DNA from: Saccharothrix violaceirubra
GTDB taxonomy: Bacteria > Actinomycetota > Actinomycetes > Mycobacteriales > Pseudonocardiaceae
Reading direction: 5' to 3'
Assembly (NCBI RefSeq): GCF_014203755.1
Contig: NZ_JACHJS010000001.1
Span: 930,001-994,000 of the forward strand
DNA length: 64,000 bases
The notes under the pieces are model-generated. The model did not search any database. It had not been told where the DNA came from and was given only the letters and a program-made list of their open reading frames with translations. A program made the translations under genes and the position numbers. Within the stretch, counting starts at the first letter, position 1. Each line of letters begins with the position of its first letter. Positions 55,135-63,546 of this stretch are shown piece after piece.

Positions 55135-56472
55135 TCAGCGCTTGCCGGTGTGCGCGCGCGGGTTGGGGCGGGGGATCTTGCGGGTGGGGCCGTCGACCTT
55201 GGACGTCGGGGCCTCGTCAGCGGGCTTGGCCTTGGTCTCGGTGCGCTTGGTCGCGTCGGCGGCCGGCGCGGGACCGGGCTCGGACGGACCCGGCGTCGGC
55301 TGGGCGGGAGCGTTCTGCACCGGAGCGACCTGGGTCGTGGTGTTCCGCGCGGATTCGGGGTTCGGGCCACTCTTCGCCGGGCCGCCCTGGGCCGGCACGG
55401 CCTGGGCCGCGGCGGGCTCGACGACGGTGCCGGCGGCCGGCTGGATCGTGGTCGCGGGGACCGGACGCGGCTTCTCCTCTTCCAACGGGTCAAGGAGCGG
55501 CGTCACCTCCAGCAGGGCGGCACGCGCCGCGTGGAGCTGCTGCGACAGCCGGTTGCGCAGGTTGCGCAACGAGTCGACCTTCTGCGACGCCGCCGTCACC
55601 CGCCGGTTCGCCTCCTCGGTCGCCTCGCGCACCCGGCGGTTCGACTCGTCGACGGCCTCCTGCACGCGCGCGGTCGCCTCGCTGATCGAGTCGTGCCGAC
55701 GCCGGTTGGCCTCCTCGGTCGCCTCGCGGACCAGGCGCTGGGCCTCGGCGTTGGCCGCCGCCTGCTCCTGCGCGACCTGGGTGCGGATGCGGGCGGCCTC
55801 GTCGGTCGCCTCCCGCACGCGCCGGTCCGCCTCGGCCTTCGACGACGCCTCGGTCTCGGCCAGGGTCCGCATCGACTCGACCCGGCGGGCGGCCATCGCG
55901 ATCTCGAAGTCCTCCTCGACCGTGGTCCGGCGCTGGAGCGACTCCTCGTCCAGCCGGGCCGCCTCCTCGCGGGACGTGCCCACGATCCGGTCCGCCTCGG
56001 CGCGGGCGGTCTCCAGCACGCCCCGGTGCTCGGCCTCCATGTCGGCCCGTCGCCGGTCCAGGTCGGAGATCAACTGCTCGTAGCGGGTGCGCAACGTCAA
56101 CGCCTCGGCCTCGGACCTGGCCCGGACGTGGCCCGCCTCGGCCTCGGCGCGGGCGTGGATCTCGTTGGCCTCCTCCTGGGCGAGGCGCAGCATGTGCTGC
56201 AACCGCTCGCTCAGGCCCTCCAGGGTCGTCGGCGGCAGCGACAGGCGCTCGACCTGGCCGCGCAGGTCCGCGATCTCCGACCGGGCGGCCTCGAGCTGAC
56301 GGGCCAGGTCGTTGGTCTGCGACACGGCCGCGTCGCGGTCGGCGGCGAGCAGGCGCAGATCCGAGTCGATGCCGTGCAGGTGCTCCTCGACCTGCGCGCG
56401 GTCGTAGCCGCGTTTGACGATGTCGAAGCCGGTTCCCAGGGGGACGAGGTCACGGTCGTCGGCGAGGCCCAT
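55135..56472 (-). CDS. DivIVA-like/Scy-FilP-type coiled-coil polarity protein
   Basis: 445 residues from ATG 56472. The N-terminal part (about 8-40, VKRGYDRAQVEEHLHGID) resembles the DivIVA lipid-binding crossing-over region. A long coiled coil follows (about 40-320), including repeats of VREATEEANRR. The C-terminal 120 residues are rich in Pro, Ala and Thr. In streptomycetes the Scy and FilP genes lie at the matching place, next to mce and an acetyl-CoA acetyltransferase gene. It is therefore likely a hyphal-tip or cell-pole scaffold. Which of the two it represents cannot be decided here. Confidence 0.75.
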   Translation of the reverse strand: MGLADDRDLVPLGTGFDIVKRGYDRAQVEEHLHGIDSDLRLLAADRDAAVSQTNDLARQLEAARSEIADLRGQVERLSLPPTTLEGLSERLQHMLRLAQEEANEIHARAEAEAGHVRARSEAEALTLRTRYEQLISDLDRRRADMEAEHRGVLETARAEADRIVGTSREEAARLDEESLQRRTTVEEDFEIAMAARRVESMRTLAETEASSKAEADRRVREATDEAARIRTQVAQEQAAANAEAQRLVREATEEANRRRHDSISEATARVQEAVDESNRRVREATEEANRRVTAASQKVDSLRNLRNRLSQQLHAARAALLEVTPLLDPLEEEKPRPVPATTIQPAAGTVVEPAAAQAVPAQGGPAKSGPNPESARNTTTQVAPVQNAPAQPTPGPSEPGPAPAADATKRTETKAKPADEAPTSKVDGPTRKIPRPNPRAHTGKR

Positions 56473-56598
56473 GGCCTCACGCTACCCGCATGCGCGACGC
56501 GGCCGGCACCCCGTGCGGCGCGGCGCGCGGCGGATTCGCTTGACCCACCTCGAAAACGGCAAATCCGGTACACCGTGGACGGTGTCGGTGCTACCCGT

Positions 56599-56641
56599 GG
56601 GTAACCGCCGTGCTGTGAGCCGTCGCACGCTGCGGTTACCC
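56599..56641 (-). terminator. Probable mce terminator hairpin
   Basis: GGGTAACCG (56599-56607) pairs with CGGTTACCC (56633-56641), a 9-bp perfect stem with a 25-nt loop. It lies 12 nt after the mce stop and 126 bp before the coiled-coil gene. The large loop lowers confidence. Confidence 0.4.
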
Positions 56642-56652
56642 GAACGGGCTAG

Positions 56653-57093
56653 TCAGTGCGCGCCGGGCTCGACCAGTTCGACGAGCACGCCCCCCGCGTC
56701 CTTGGGGTGCACGAAGTTGACGCGGCTGCCCGCCGTGCCGCGCCGCGCCTCGGGGTAGAGGACGCGCAAGCCCTTGGCGCGCAACGCCGCCGTCGCCGCG
56801 TCCACATCGGACACCTGGTACGCGAGCTGCTGCAGGCCCGGACCCGACCGGTCGAGGAACTTCGCGATCGTCGACTCGGGGGTCAGCGGCGCGAGCAGCT
56901 GCACGGCCGCGCCCGACGGGTCGCCCGGCGCCCGCAGCATGGCCTCGCGCACGCCCTGCTCCTCGTTGACCTCCTCGTGCGCCACCTCCAGGCCGAAGTG
57001 CTCACGGTGGAACGCGATCGCCGCGTCCAGGTCCGGGACGGCGATGCCGACGTGGTCGATGGCGGTCACGTAGCCGCCCAGTTCTGCCCGCAT
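56653..57093 (-). CDS. mce: Methylmalonyl-CoA epimerase
   Basis: 146 residues from ATG 57093; GTG 57069 would give a more usual N-terminus (TAIDHVGIAV) and GTG 57102 is also open. It interconverts the methylmalonyl-CoA epimers, needed by the adenosylcobalamin-dependent mutase. It has two VOC-type beta-alpha-beta-beta-beta modules, with metal ligands in DHVGIAV, LQQLAYQV and the C-terminal LVELV Glu. It is divergent from the thiolase gene, and both fit propionate and branched-chain acid metabolism. Confidence 0.92.
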   Translation of the reverse strand: MRAELGGYVTAIDHVGIAVPDLDAAIAFHREHFGLEVAHEEVNEEQGVREAMLRAPGDPSGAAVQLLAPLTPESTIAKFLDRSGPGLQQLAYQVSDVDAATAALRAKGLRVLYPEARRGTAGSRVNFVHPKDAGGVLVELVEPGAH

Positions 57094-57203
57094 GCCCGGC
57101 ACTGTAGCCGGCGGAACCTGTGTCCGACCTCACCCGATCGCACTCTGGGACGCCTGAGTATCGTGTTTGGTTAACGACCGCTTACAACGCTGTGGAGGTT
57201 GCG

Positions 57204-58391
57204 GTGTCCGGTTCCGTCATCGTCGCCGGGGCGCGCACCCCGATGGGCAAGCTGCTCGGCTCGCTGAAGGACTTCTCCGGTGCCCGGCTCGGCGGCGTCG
57301 CGATCAAGGCCGCGCTGGAGCGCGCGGGCGTCGCACCGGAGCAGGTCCAGTACGTGATCATGGGCCAGGTGCTCACGGCCGGCGCGGGCCAGATCCCCGC
57401 CCGGCAGGCCGCCGTCGCCGCCGGCATCCCGATGACCGTGCCCGCGTTGACCGTCAACAAGGTCTGCCTGTCCGGCGTCGACGCGATCGCGCTCGCCGAC
57501 CAGCTCATCCGCGCCGGCGAGTTCGACATCGTCGTGGCGGGCGGCCAGGAGTCCATGACCCAGGCGCCGCACCTGCTGCCCAAGTCGCGCGGCGGGTACA
57601 AGTTCGGCGACGTCACCGTGCAGGACCACATGCAGCTCGACGGTCTGTTCTGCGCGTTCGACCAGGTCGCCATGGGCGCCTCGACCGAGAAGGCCAACGC
57701 CCGCTACGACCTGACCCGCGAGGAGCAGGACGAGTTCGCCGCCCGCTCGCACCGGCTGGCCGCCGCGGCGATCGCGAACGGCGTGTTCGCCGAGGAGATC
57801 GCGCCCGTCGAGATTCCCCAGCGCAAGGGCGACCCGCTGCTGTTCGCCACCGACGAGGGCGTGCGCGCGGACACCACGGTCGAGGGCCTGGCCAGGCTGC
57901 GCCCGGCGTTCTCGGCCGACGGCACGATCACCGCCGGTTCCGCGTCGCAGATCTCCGACGGCGCGGCGGCCGTCGTCGTGATGAGCAAGGCCAAGGCCGA
58001 GGAGCTGGGCCTGACCTGGCTGGCCGAGATCGGGGCGCACGGCGTCGTCGCGGGCCCCGACGCGACCCTGCACGAGCAGCCGGCCAACGCGATCAAGGCG
58101 GCGTGCGCCAAGGCGGGCATCACCCCTGACGACCTCGACCTCGTCGAGATCAACGAGGCGTTCGCGGCCGTCGGCATCGTGTCCACGCGGCAGTTGGGCA
58201 TCTCGCCGGACAAGGTCAACGTCAACGGCGGCGCGCTCGCCCTCGGCCACCCGATCGGCATGTCCGGCGCGCGGCTCGTGCTGCACCTGGCGCTGGAGCT
58301 GAAGCGGCGCGGCGGCGGGGTTGGCGCGGCGGCGTTGTGCGGCGGCGGCGGCCAGGGCGACGCGCTGATCGTGCGCGTGCCGAAGGCGTAG
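57204..58391 (+). CDS. Acetyl-CoA C-acetyltransferase (thiolase)
   Basis: 395 residues from GTG 57204 with a GGAGG site; an upstream reading is rejected. Thiolase with the nucleophile Cys in [12 protein letters not shown], the His in [17 protein letters not shown] and the second Cys in [12 protein letters not shown]. It condenses two acetyl-CoA or cleaves acetoacetyl-CoA; the direction is not fixed by sequence. In other actinomycetes the same gene lies beside mce and Scy. A 23-bp perfect hairpin follows its stop by 2 nt. Confidence 0.93.
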   Translation: MSGSVIVAGARTPMGKLLGSLKDFSGARLGGVAIKAALERAGVAPEQVQYVIMGQVLTAGAGQIPARQAAVAAGIPMTVPALTVNKVCLSGVDAIALADQLIRAGEFDIVVAGGQESMTQAPHLLPKSRGGYKFGDVTVQDHMQLDGLFCAFDQVAMGASTEKANARYDLTREEQDEFAARSHRLAAAAIANGVFAEEIAPVEIPQRKGDPLLFATDEGVRADTTVEGLARLRPAFSADGTITAGSASQISDGAAAVVVMSKAKAEELGLTWLAEIGAHGVVAGPDATLHEQPANAIKAACAKAGITPDDLDLVEINEAFAAVGIVSTRQLGISPDKVNVNGGALALGHPIGMSGARLVLHLALELKRRGGGVGAAALCGGGGQGDALIVRVPKA

Positions 58392-58393
58392 TG

Positions 58394-58443
58394 CCTTTCG
58401 GGGTGTACCGGGACCGCGGACGGTCCCGGTACACCCCGAAAGG
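58394..58443. terminator. Perfect 23-bp hairpin after the thiolase gene
   Basis: 58394-58416 pairs without mismatch with 58421-58443 around a CGGA tetraloop. It begins 2 nt after the thiolase stop. A short A-rich stretch but no T tract follows. Most simply it is a very strong terminator; the perfect match over 23 bp is exceptional in this window. Confidence 0.8.
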
Positions 58444-58529
58444 AAAGGCTCTCAGGAGCGCTCTTGCGGCGCCGATAGGGGGACGACGGCGGAACCGCCG
58501 CCACCACCTGTCGTCGGGGGAGCGCCAGC

Positions 58530-60524
58530 ATGTCGAGTTTCCGGTTGTCGAGTTTTCGGGGCCGTCTGCTCGCCGTGCTCGTTCCCGTCGTCGTGCTGGG
58601 GCTGGCCGTCCTGTCGGTGTTCGTCGTGGTCAGCGCCACGACGCTGGAGGAGGACGCGCAGCGCGGGCACGGTCGCGACGTCGCGGAGAGCCTCGCCCGG
58701 CAGGTGGAGACCCGGATCGCGGCGGCCCGCGCCGCCGAGCGCGCCATCGTCGCCACCGGCGGTGTGCTGCCGACGGAGAACCGCCCGCTGCTGGACGAGG
58801 TGGTCCGCGCGTCGCTCGCCGCCACGCCCGAGATCTTCGACATGTACCTGTGCTTCGAGGTCCCCGGCGACCCGCGCTACCCGCTCTCGGGCGTCCAGCA
58901 GTACCTCTGGGTCAAGGACGCGAACGGCACGCCCGTGCGCCAGGACCTCGACGACGCGGCGAACGCCGAGGCCATCAAGTACGACTGGTACACCCAGCCC
59001 AAGCGCACCAACGCCGAGAGCATCGTCGAGCCGTACTACGACGAGAACCTCAAGGCGCTCATGACCTCGGTGACGGCCCCGATCGTCCAGAACGGGAAGA
59101 CGGTGGGCATCGCGGGCGTCGACGTCACGCTCGACCAGCTCTCCCAGCAGGTGAGCGCCGCGAAGGTGTCCGACAACGGCTACGCGGTCCTGCTCTCCCG
59201 GCAGGGCATGCTGCTCGCGGCGCCCGACGCGTCGGGCGTGGGGTCCAAGACGCTGGAGCAGGTCGCGTCCGAGCCCGCGCGCGACACCGCCGCCGCCCTG
59301 ACGAGCGCGATCGCGGCCAACGGCAGCGGGACCCTCGACGGCCTCGACCCGCTCTCGGCGGAGGCGAGCGACGCGGTGGTGACCTGGGCGCCGGTCGAGG
59401 GCACGGGTTGGACGCTGGCGACGGTGACGCCGATGGACGACGTGCTCGCCCCGGTCGCCGCGCTGCGCACCAAGCTGATCGGTTTCGCGCTCGGTATCGC
59501 CCTGGTGCTGCTCGCGACCGTGTGGTTCACGACCCGCCGCCTGACCGCCCGCATGCCCGTGCTGCGCACCGCGGCGCTCGACATCGCCCGTGGTCGCCTG
59601 GACGTCACCCTGCCCCGCGCCGGGCGGGACGAGCTGGGCGAGCTGGCGGTCGCCTTCGGCGAGATGGTCGCGACGCTGCGCCGCACGGCCGACCACCTCC
59701 GCCGGATCGCCTCCGGCGACCTGGCCGCACCGGTCCGGCCCGCCGGTCCCGACGACGAACTCGGCAACGCGCTCGTGGAGATGCAGCGCGGGCTGACCTC
59801 GTCGGTGCGGGCCGTGGTGGAGACCGCCGGCACCCTCAGCGGATCGGCCGAGGCGCTGCGCGGCCAGGCCGGGGAGCTGCGGGAGAGCGCGGCGGTGACC
59901 TCCAGCCAGTCGGCGGCGGCCAGCGTCGGCGCGGCCGAGTTCAGCGCCAGCGTCGCGGAGATCGCCTCGACCATCTCGCGCGGCGCGGACCTGGCCATGG
60001 ACGCGGAGCAGGCGACGGCCACCATGACCGCGCAGCTGCACAGCCTCGCCGGGTCCTCGGCCGCCATCGCGGACGTGGTCGACGTGATCACCAGGATCGC
60101 CGCCCAGACCCACCTGCTCGCGCTCAACGCGACCATCGAGGCGTCCCGCGCGGGCGAGGCGGGCCGCGGGTTCGCGGTCGTGGCCACCGAGGTGAAGAGC
60201 CTCGCCGAGTCGACGACGACCGCGACGGTGAGCGTCACCGAGCGCATCGCGGCGATCCAGTCCGATGTGGACGGAACCGTCCGGGTGATCGAGCGGATCG
60301 GTGCCTCGATCCGCGACATGACCGAGCTGCAGGGCGTCATCGTCGCCGCGGTCGAGGAGCAGTCGGCGGCGTCGCACTCGGTGCGGGAGAGCATCGGGCA
60401 CGTCGCGGACGTGGCGGGTCGCACGGAGACCAACGTCCAGGCCGGCCTCGGCCTCGCCGACGACCTGGCCGACGCGGTCGGGCGGCTGGAAGAGGTGAGC
60501 AAGGGCTTCCGGCTGGGCGACTGA
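58530..60524 (+). CDS. Methyl-accepting chemotaxis protein
   Basis: 664 residues from ATG. One N-terminal membrane helix (about 13-36), a periplasmic double-Cache sensor (about 45-305), a second helix (about 312-334), a HAMP domain (about 338-390) and a cytoplasmic signalling domain. Its tip is IAAQTHLLALNATIEASRAG near residue 525 followed by GRGFAVVATEVKSLAE. The tip binds CheA/CheW. No chemotaxis or flagellar genes lie nearby, and most related actinomycetes are non-motile, so it either serves motile spores or another output. The ligand is unknown; dCache domains often bind amino acids. Confidence 0.92.
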   Translation: MSSFRLSSFRGRLLAVLVPVVVLGLAVLSVFVVVSATTLEEDAQRGHGRDVAESLARQVETRIAAARAAERAIVATGGVLPTENRPLLDEVVRASLAATPEIFDMYLCFEVPGDPRYPLSGVQQYLWVKDANGTPVRQDLDDAANAEAIKYDWYTQPKRTNAESIVEPYYDENLKALMTSVTAPIVQNGKTVGIAGVDVTLDQLSQQVSAAKVSDNGYAVLLSRQGMLLAAPDASGVGSKTLEQVASEPARDTAAALTSAIAANGSGTLDGLDPLSAEASDAVVTWAPVEGTGWTLATVTPMDDVLAPVAALRTKLIGFALGIALVLLATVWFTTRRLTARMPVLRTAALDIARGRLDVTLPRAGRDELGELAVAFGEMVATLRRTADHLRRIASGDLAAPVRPAGPDDELGNALVEMQRGLTSSVRAVVETAGTLSGSAEALRGQAGELRESAAVTSSQSAAASVGAAEFSASVAEIASTISRGADLAMDAEQATATMTAQLHSLAGSSAAIADVVDVITRIAAQTHLLALNATIEASRAGEAGRGFAVVATEVKSLAESTTTATVSVTERIAAIQSDVDGTVRVIERIGASIRDMTELQGVIVAAVEEQSAASHSVRESIGHVADVAGRTETNVQAGLGLADDLADAVGRLEEVSKGFRLGD

Positions 60525-60787
60525 CCCCGTCGGTGCCGCACCGCACCGAAGTGCCGGTCCGCCGGTCCGAGATGTCTCAACTGGGCTTTGTGCGAAATCG
60601 ACGGGAATAGTCGTCCGCAGGGTTTCCGCTGGTCCCGGATGATCCACTGAAAAACGAGGTGTGCTCGGCGACACAGGGGGAATTCCTCCATCCGTGTGCG
60701 CAGACGAACGCGGGACTTCCGACCCTAGGCAAAACGCGGGGACAGACCGAACGTTTGTGTCCGGCAACTGGGGGATGAAGAGGTGCG

Positions 60788-61186
60788 ATGTACGACTCGG
60801 TCGGACTTGAGGTGCTCTCCAGACAGGAGTGTCTCGAACTGCTGGGAGCGTCGTCCATAGGACGGCTGGTGTTCACGGACCGTGCGCTCCCGATGGTCCA
60901 CCCGGTCGTGTTCGCGCTCGACGGCGAGTCGGTCGTGCTGCGGGTGCCCGAGGGCAGCGCCACGCTCGTCGCCCGCGACACGATCGTCGCGTTCGAGATC
61001 GACGAGATCGAGAAGGACCTGTCCCGGGGTTGGTCGGTGATGGCCGTCGGGCACGTCACCGAGGTCGACGACGAGGCGAGCCTGGAACGCCTGCGCGCCC
61101 TGCCGCTGGCGAGCCGGCCGCACGGCCGCGTCGACCACTACCTCGTGGTGGAGTTGGAGGTGCTCACCGGCCGTCGCATTCCGTAG
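60788..61186 (+). CDS. Pyridoxamine 5'-phosphate oxidase-like flavin-binding protein
   Basis: 132 residues from ATG with a GAAGAGG site. It has the split beta-barrel fold of FMN or F420 binding proteins: SSIGRLVFTDRALPMVHPVVFALDG and GWSVMAVGHVTEV are landmarks. Such proteins often lie next to DevS-type kinases and in the dormancy regulon of mycobacteria. It is separated by 45 nt from the histidine kinase gene and is probably regulated with it. The 263 bp before it carry no clear feature. Confidence 0.82.
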   Translation: MYDSVGLEVLSRQECLELLGASSIGRLVFTDRALPMVHPVVFALDGESVVLRVPEGSATLVARDTIVAFEIDEIEKDLSRGWSVMAVGHVTEVDDEASLERLRALPLASRPHGRVDHYLVVELEVLTGRRIP

Positions 61187-61231
61187 CCGGAAGGTACTAA
61201 TCTCGGAGCCGCGCTGTGGAGGTGTGGTTCC

Positions 61232-62797
61232 TTGGGCGGTTCCCCGGAGACGAACGCGATGCGGCTTGACGGCCTGTTGCGCGAGTTGACCGACCGCACG
61301 GCACAGGTGCTCATGTCCCAGGAACGGCTGCACCGGCTGCTCGGCGCGGTGATGTCGCTGGCCAGCGACCTGTCGCTGCCCGACGTGCTGCGCCGCATCG
61401 TCGAGTCGTCGTGCGGCCTGGTCGGCGCCCGTTACGGCGCGTTGGCGGTGATGGGACCGCACCGGCAGCTCCTGGAGTTCACCTACGGCGACGACGACCA
61501 CCGCGCCGCGTTCGCGGGCACCACCTTCGACCCGGCCGCACCCGGTTTCCTGGGCGTGCCCGTGCACGTGCGCGGCGAGGTGTTCGGCAACCTCTACCTG
61601 ACGGACAAGGAGGACGGCGCCGACTTCACGCGCGCCGACCAGGAGGTCGTCACGGCCATCGCCGCCGCCGCCGGCATCGCGATCGAGAACGCCCGCCTCT
61701 ACGAGCAGTCCCGGCAGCGCGAGGTGTGGCTGCGCGCGTCCAACGAGGTGACGAACGCGCTGCTCACCGGCACGCCGGACCGCGACGCGCTGCGCCTGGT
61801 CGCCGTGCGCGCCCGGCTGGCCGCCGACGGGGCGTGCGCCGTGCTCGCGCTGCCCGACGAGCAGGGCGAGCTGCAGATCCGGGTCAACGACGGCGAACTT
61901 CGCGGCTTCACCATGTCGCGCGAGGGCAGTGCCAGCCGCGAGGTGTTCACGACCGGGCGGACCATGGTGCTCGACGGGCTGCCCGGCCACTTCGACCGGA
62001 TCGGGCCCGTGGTGATCGTGCCGCTGGCCGCCGGCGACCGGCAGCTCGGCGTGCTCATGGTGGCCCGCGCCCGCGACCGGGCCGGGTTCGGCTCGTCGGA
62101 CGTGATGCTGGTCGAGGCGTTCGCCCGGCAGGCGGCGTTGATCCTGGAGTTCACGCGGGCGTCCGGTGTCGGGCGGCGGCTGGCCGTGCTGGAGGACCGC
62201 GACCGGATCGCGCGGGACCTGCACGACCTCGTGGTGCAGCGGCTGTTCGGGCTGGGCCTGGGCTTGCAGAGCCTCAACGGGCTGGTGGAGCAGCCGCTGG
62301 TGGCCGACCGGCTGGCCGAGTTCGTGGCCGAGGTCGACCAGACGATCCGCGAGATCCGGCAGACGATCTTCTCGTTGCAGGAGCCGCCGGACGGGCCGAA
62401 CAGCCTGCGCGGTCAGCTCGTGCGCGCGGTCCAGGACGCCAGCCGGCTGCTCGGGTACGAGCCGACGCTGGCGATCGAGGGGCCGGTCGACTCGGTGGTG
62501 CCCGACCACGTCCGGCCCGATCTGCTGGCGACCCTGCGCGAGGCGTTGGCCAACGCGGCGCGGCACGCGTCGGCGCGGATGGTCGAGGTGGCCATGCGGG
62601 TCGACCGGGACGCGACCGAGGCGACGTTGATCGTGCGGGACGATGGTGCCGGGCTGCCCGAGGGCGGGCCCCGGCACACGGGCGGGTTGGCGAACATGAC
62701 CGCGCGGGCACGGCGGTGGAACGGCACGTGCGTGGTCGACTCGGCGGAGGGCCACGGGGTGACCGTCACGTGGTCCGTCCCGCTGGCGTCGGTGTGA
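61232..62797 (+). CDS. DevS/DosS-like histidine kinase with truncated GAF-A domain
   Basis: 521 residues from TTG 61232, supported by a GGAGG site 9 nt upstream; ATG 61259 is an alternative. Two GAF domains (about 35-155 and 165-310) precede a HisKA_3 domain with phospho-acceptor His331 in ARDLHDLVVQRLFG, and an HATPase domain with the D-box DDGAGLPEG and GLANMTARA. In DosS the first GAF has a loop with the heme-ligand His before FLGVPV. Here TTFDPAAPGFLGVPV follows a shortened segment, and no His is at that place. So oxygen or redox sensing by heme is unlikely. It pairs with the response regulator 32 nt downstream. Confidence 0.85.
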   Translation: MGGSPETNAMRLDGLLRELTDRTAQVLMSQERLHRLLGAVMSLASDLSLPDVLRRIVESSCGLVGARYGALAVMGPHRQLLEFTYGDDDHRAAFAGTTFDPAAPGFLGVPVHVRGEVFGNLYLTDKEDGADFTRADQEVVTAIAAAAGIAIENARLYEQSRQREVWLRASNEVTNALLTGTPDRDALRLVAVRARLAADGACAVLALPDEQGELQIRVNDGELRGFTMSREGSASREVFTTGRTMVLDGLPGHFDRIGPVVIVPLAAGDRQLGVLMVARARDRAGFGSSDVMLVEAFARQAALILEFTRASGVGRRLAVLEDRDRIARDLHDLVVQRLFGLGLGLQSLNGLVEQPLVADRLAEFVAEVDQTIREIRQTIFSLQEPPDGPNSLRGQLVRAVQDASRLLGYEPTLAIEGPVDSVVPDHVRPDLLATLREALANAARHASARMVEVAMRVDRDATEATLIVRDDGAGLPEGGPRHTGGLANMTARARRWNGTCVVDSAEGHGVTVTWSVPLASV

Positions 62798-62829
62798 CCG
62801 CGCGGTCGGGTGTCACGGAAGGGAGAGGG

Positions 62830-63480
62830 ATGTCCATCTCGGTACTGCTGGTCGACGACCACGAGATCGTCCGGCGGGGGTTGCAGCAACTGCTGGCGGT
62901 CGAGGCGGACATCACCGTGGTCGGCGAGGCGGACACGGCCGCGTCCGCGGTGACCGCCGCCGCCGAGCACCGGCCCGACGTGGCGGTGATCGACGTCCGC
63001 CTGCCCGACGGCGACGGGGTGACCGTGTGCCGGGAGATCCGGTCCGTGGTGGACCCGCCGCCCGCCTGCCTGATGCTGACCTCGTACTCGGACGACGAGG
63101 CGCTGTTCGGCGCGATCATGGCCGGTGCCGCCGGGTACATGCTCAAGCAGGTGTCCGGCAACGACCTGGTCTCCGCGATCCGGACCCTGGCCGCCGGCGG
63201 GTCGCTGCTGCACTCGGGGGTGACGGCCACCGTGTTGCAGCGGTTGCGGGGCGGGCCGGTCGAGGACCCCCGGTACGCCGCGCTGAGCCCGCAGGAGCGG
63301 CGGATCCTCGACCTCATCGCGGAGGGGTTGACCAACCGGCAGATCGCGCACCGGCTCTACCTCGCGGAGAAGACCGTGAAGAACTACGTGTCGTCCCTGC
63401 TGCACAAGCTGGGGTTTGACCGGCGGACCGAGGCCGGGGTGTACGCGGCCAAGCGCCGCCAGCGCGGCGCCGGCCTCTGA
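62830..63480 (+). CDS. NarL/FixJ-type response regulator (DevR-like)
   Basis: 216 residues from ATG with a GGGAGAGG site. The receiver has Asp9-Asp10, the phosphorylation site Asp55, Ser85 and Lys106. The LuxR-type HTH lies near 145-205 (LSPQERRILDLIAEGLTNRQI). It is the partner of the upstream kinase. In mycobacteria DevR controls dormancy genes under hypoxia; here the sensor seems not to bind heme, so the signal is open. The stop codon is directly followed by repeat cluster D. Confidence 0.93.
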   Translation: MSISVLLVDDHEIVRRGLQQLLAVEADITVVGEADTAASAVTAAAEHRPDVAVIDVRLPDGDGVTVCREIRSVVDPPPACLMLTSYSDDEALFGAIMAGAAGYMLKQVSGNDLVSAIRTLAAGGSLLHSGVTATVLQRLRGGPVEDPRYAALSPQERRILDLIAEGLTNRQIAHRLYLAEKTVKNYVSSLLHKLGFDRRTEAGVYAAKRRQRGAGL

Positions 63481-63546
63481 CCCCGCGAGTCATACGTTCG
63501 GACACCGCGAAATGTGCACTCGGACACCGCGAACTGTGCGTTCAGG
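63481..63546. repeat. 22-bp repeat cluster D (3 units)
   Basis: Units lie at 63481-63502, 63503-63524 and 63525-63546. The first begins directly after the response regulator stop. The last contains the stop codon (63542-63544) of the convergent hydrolase gene. Confidence 0.85.

Noticed and set aside
60525..60787. Possible DevR-type binding box before the flavin-binding protein gene
   Set aside because: Only partial GGGAATAGTC-like similarity; no palindromic 20-bp box could be recognised.
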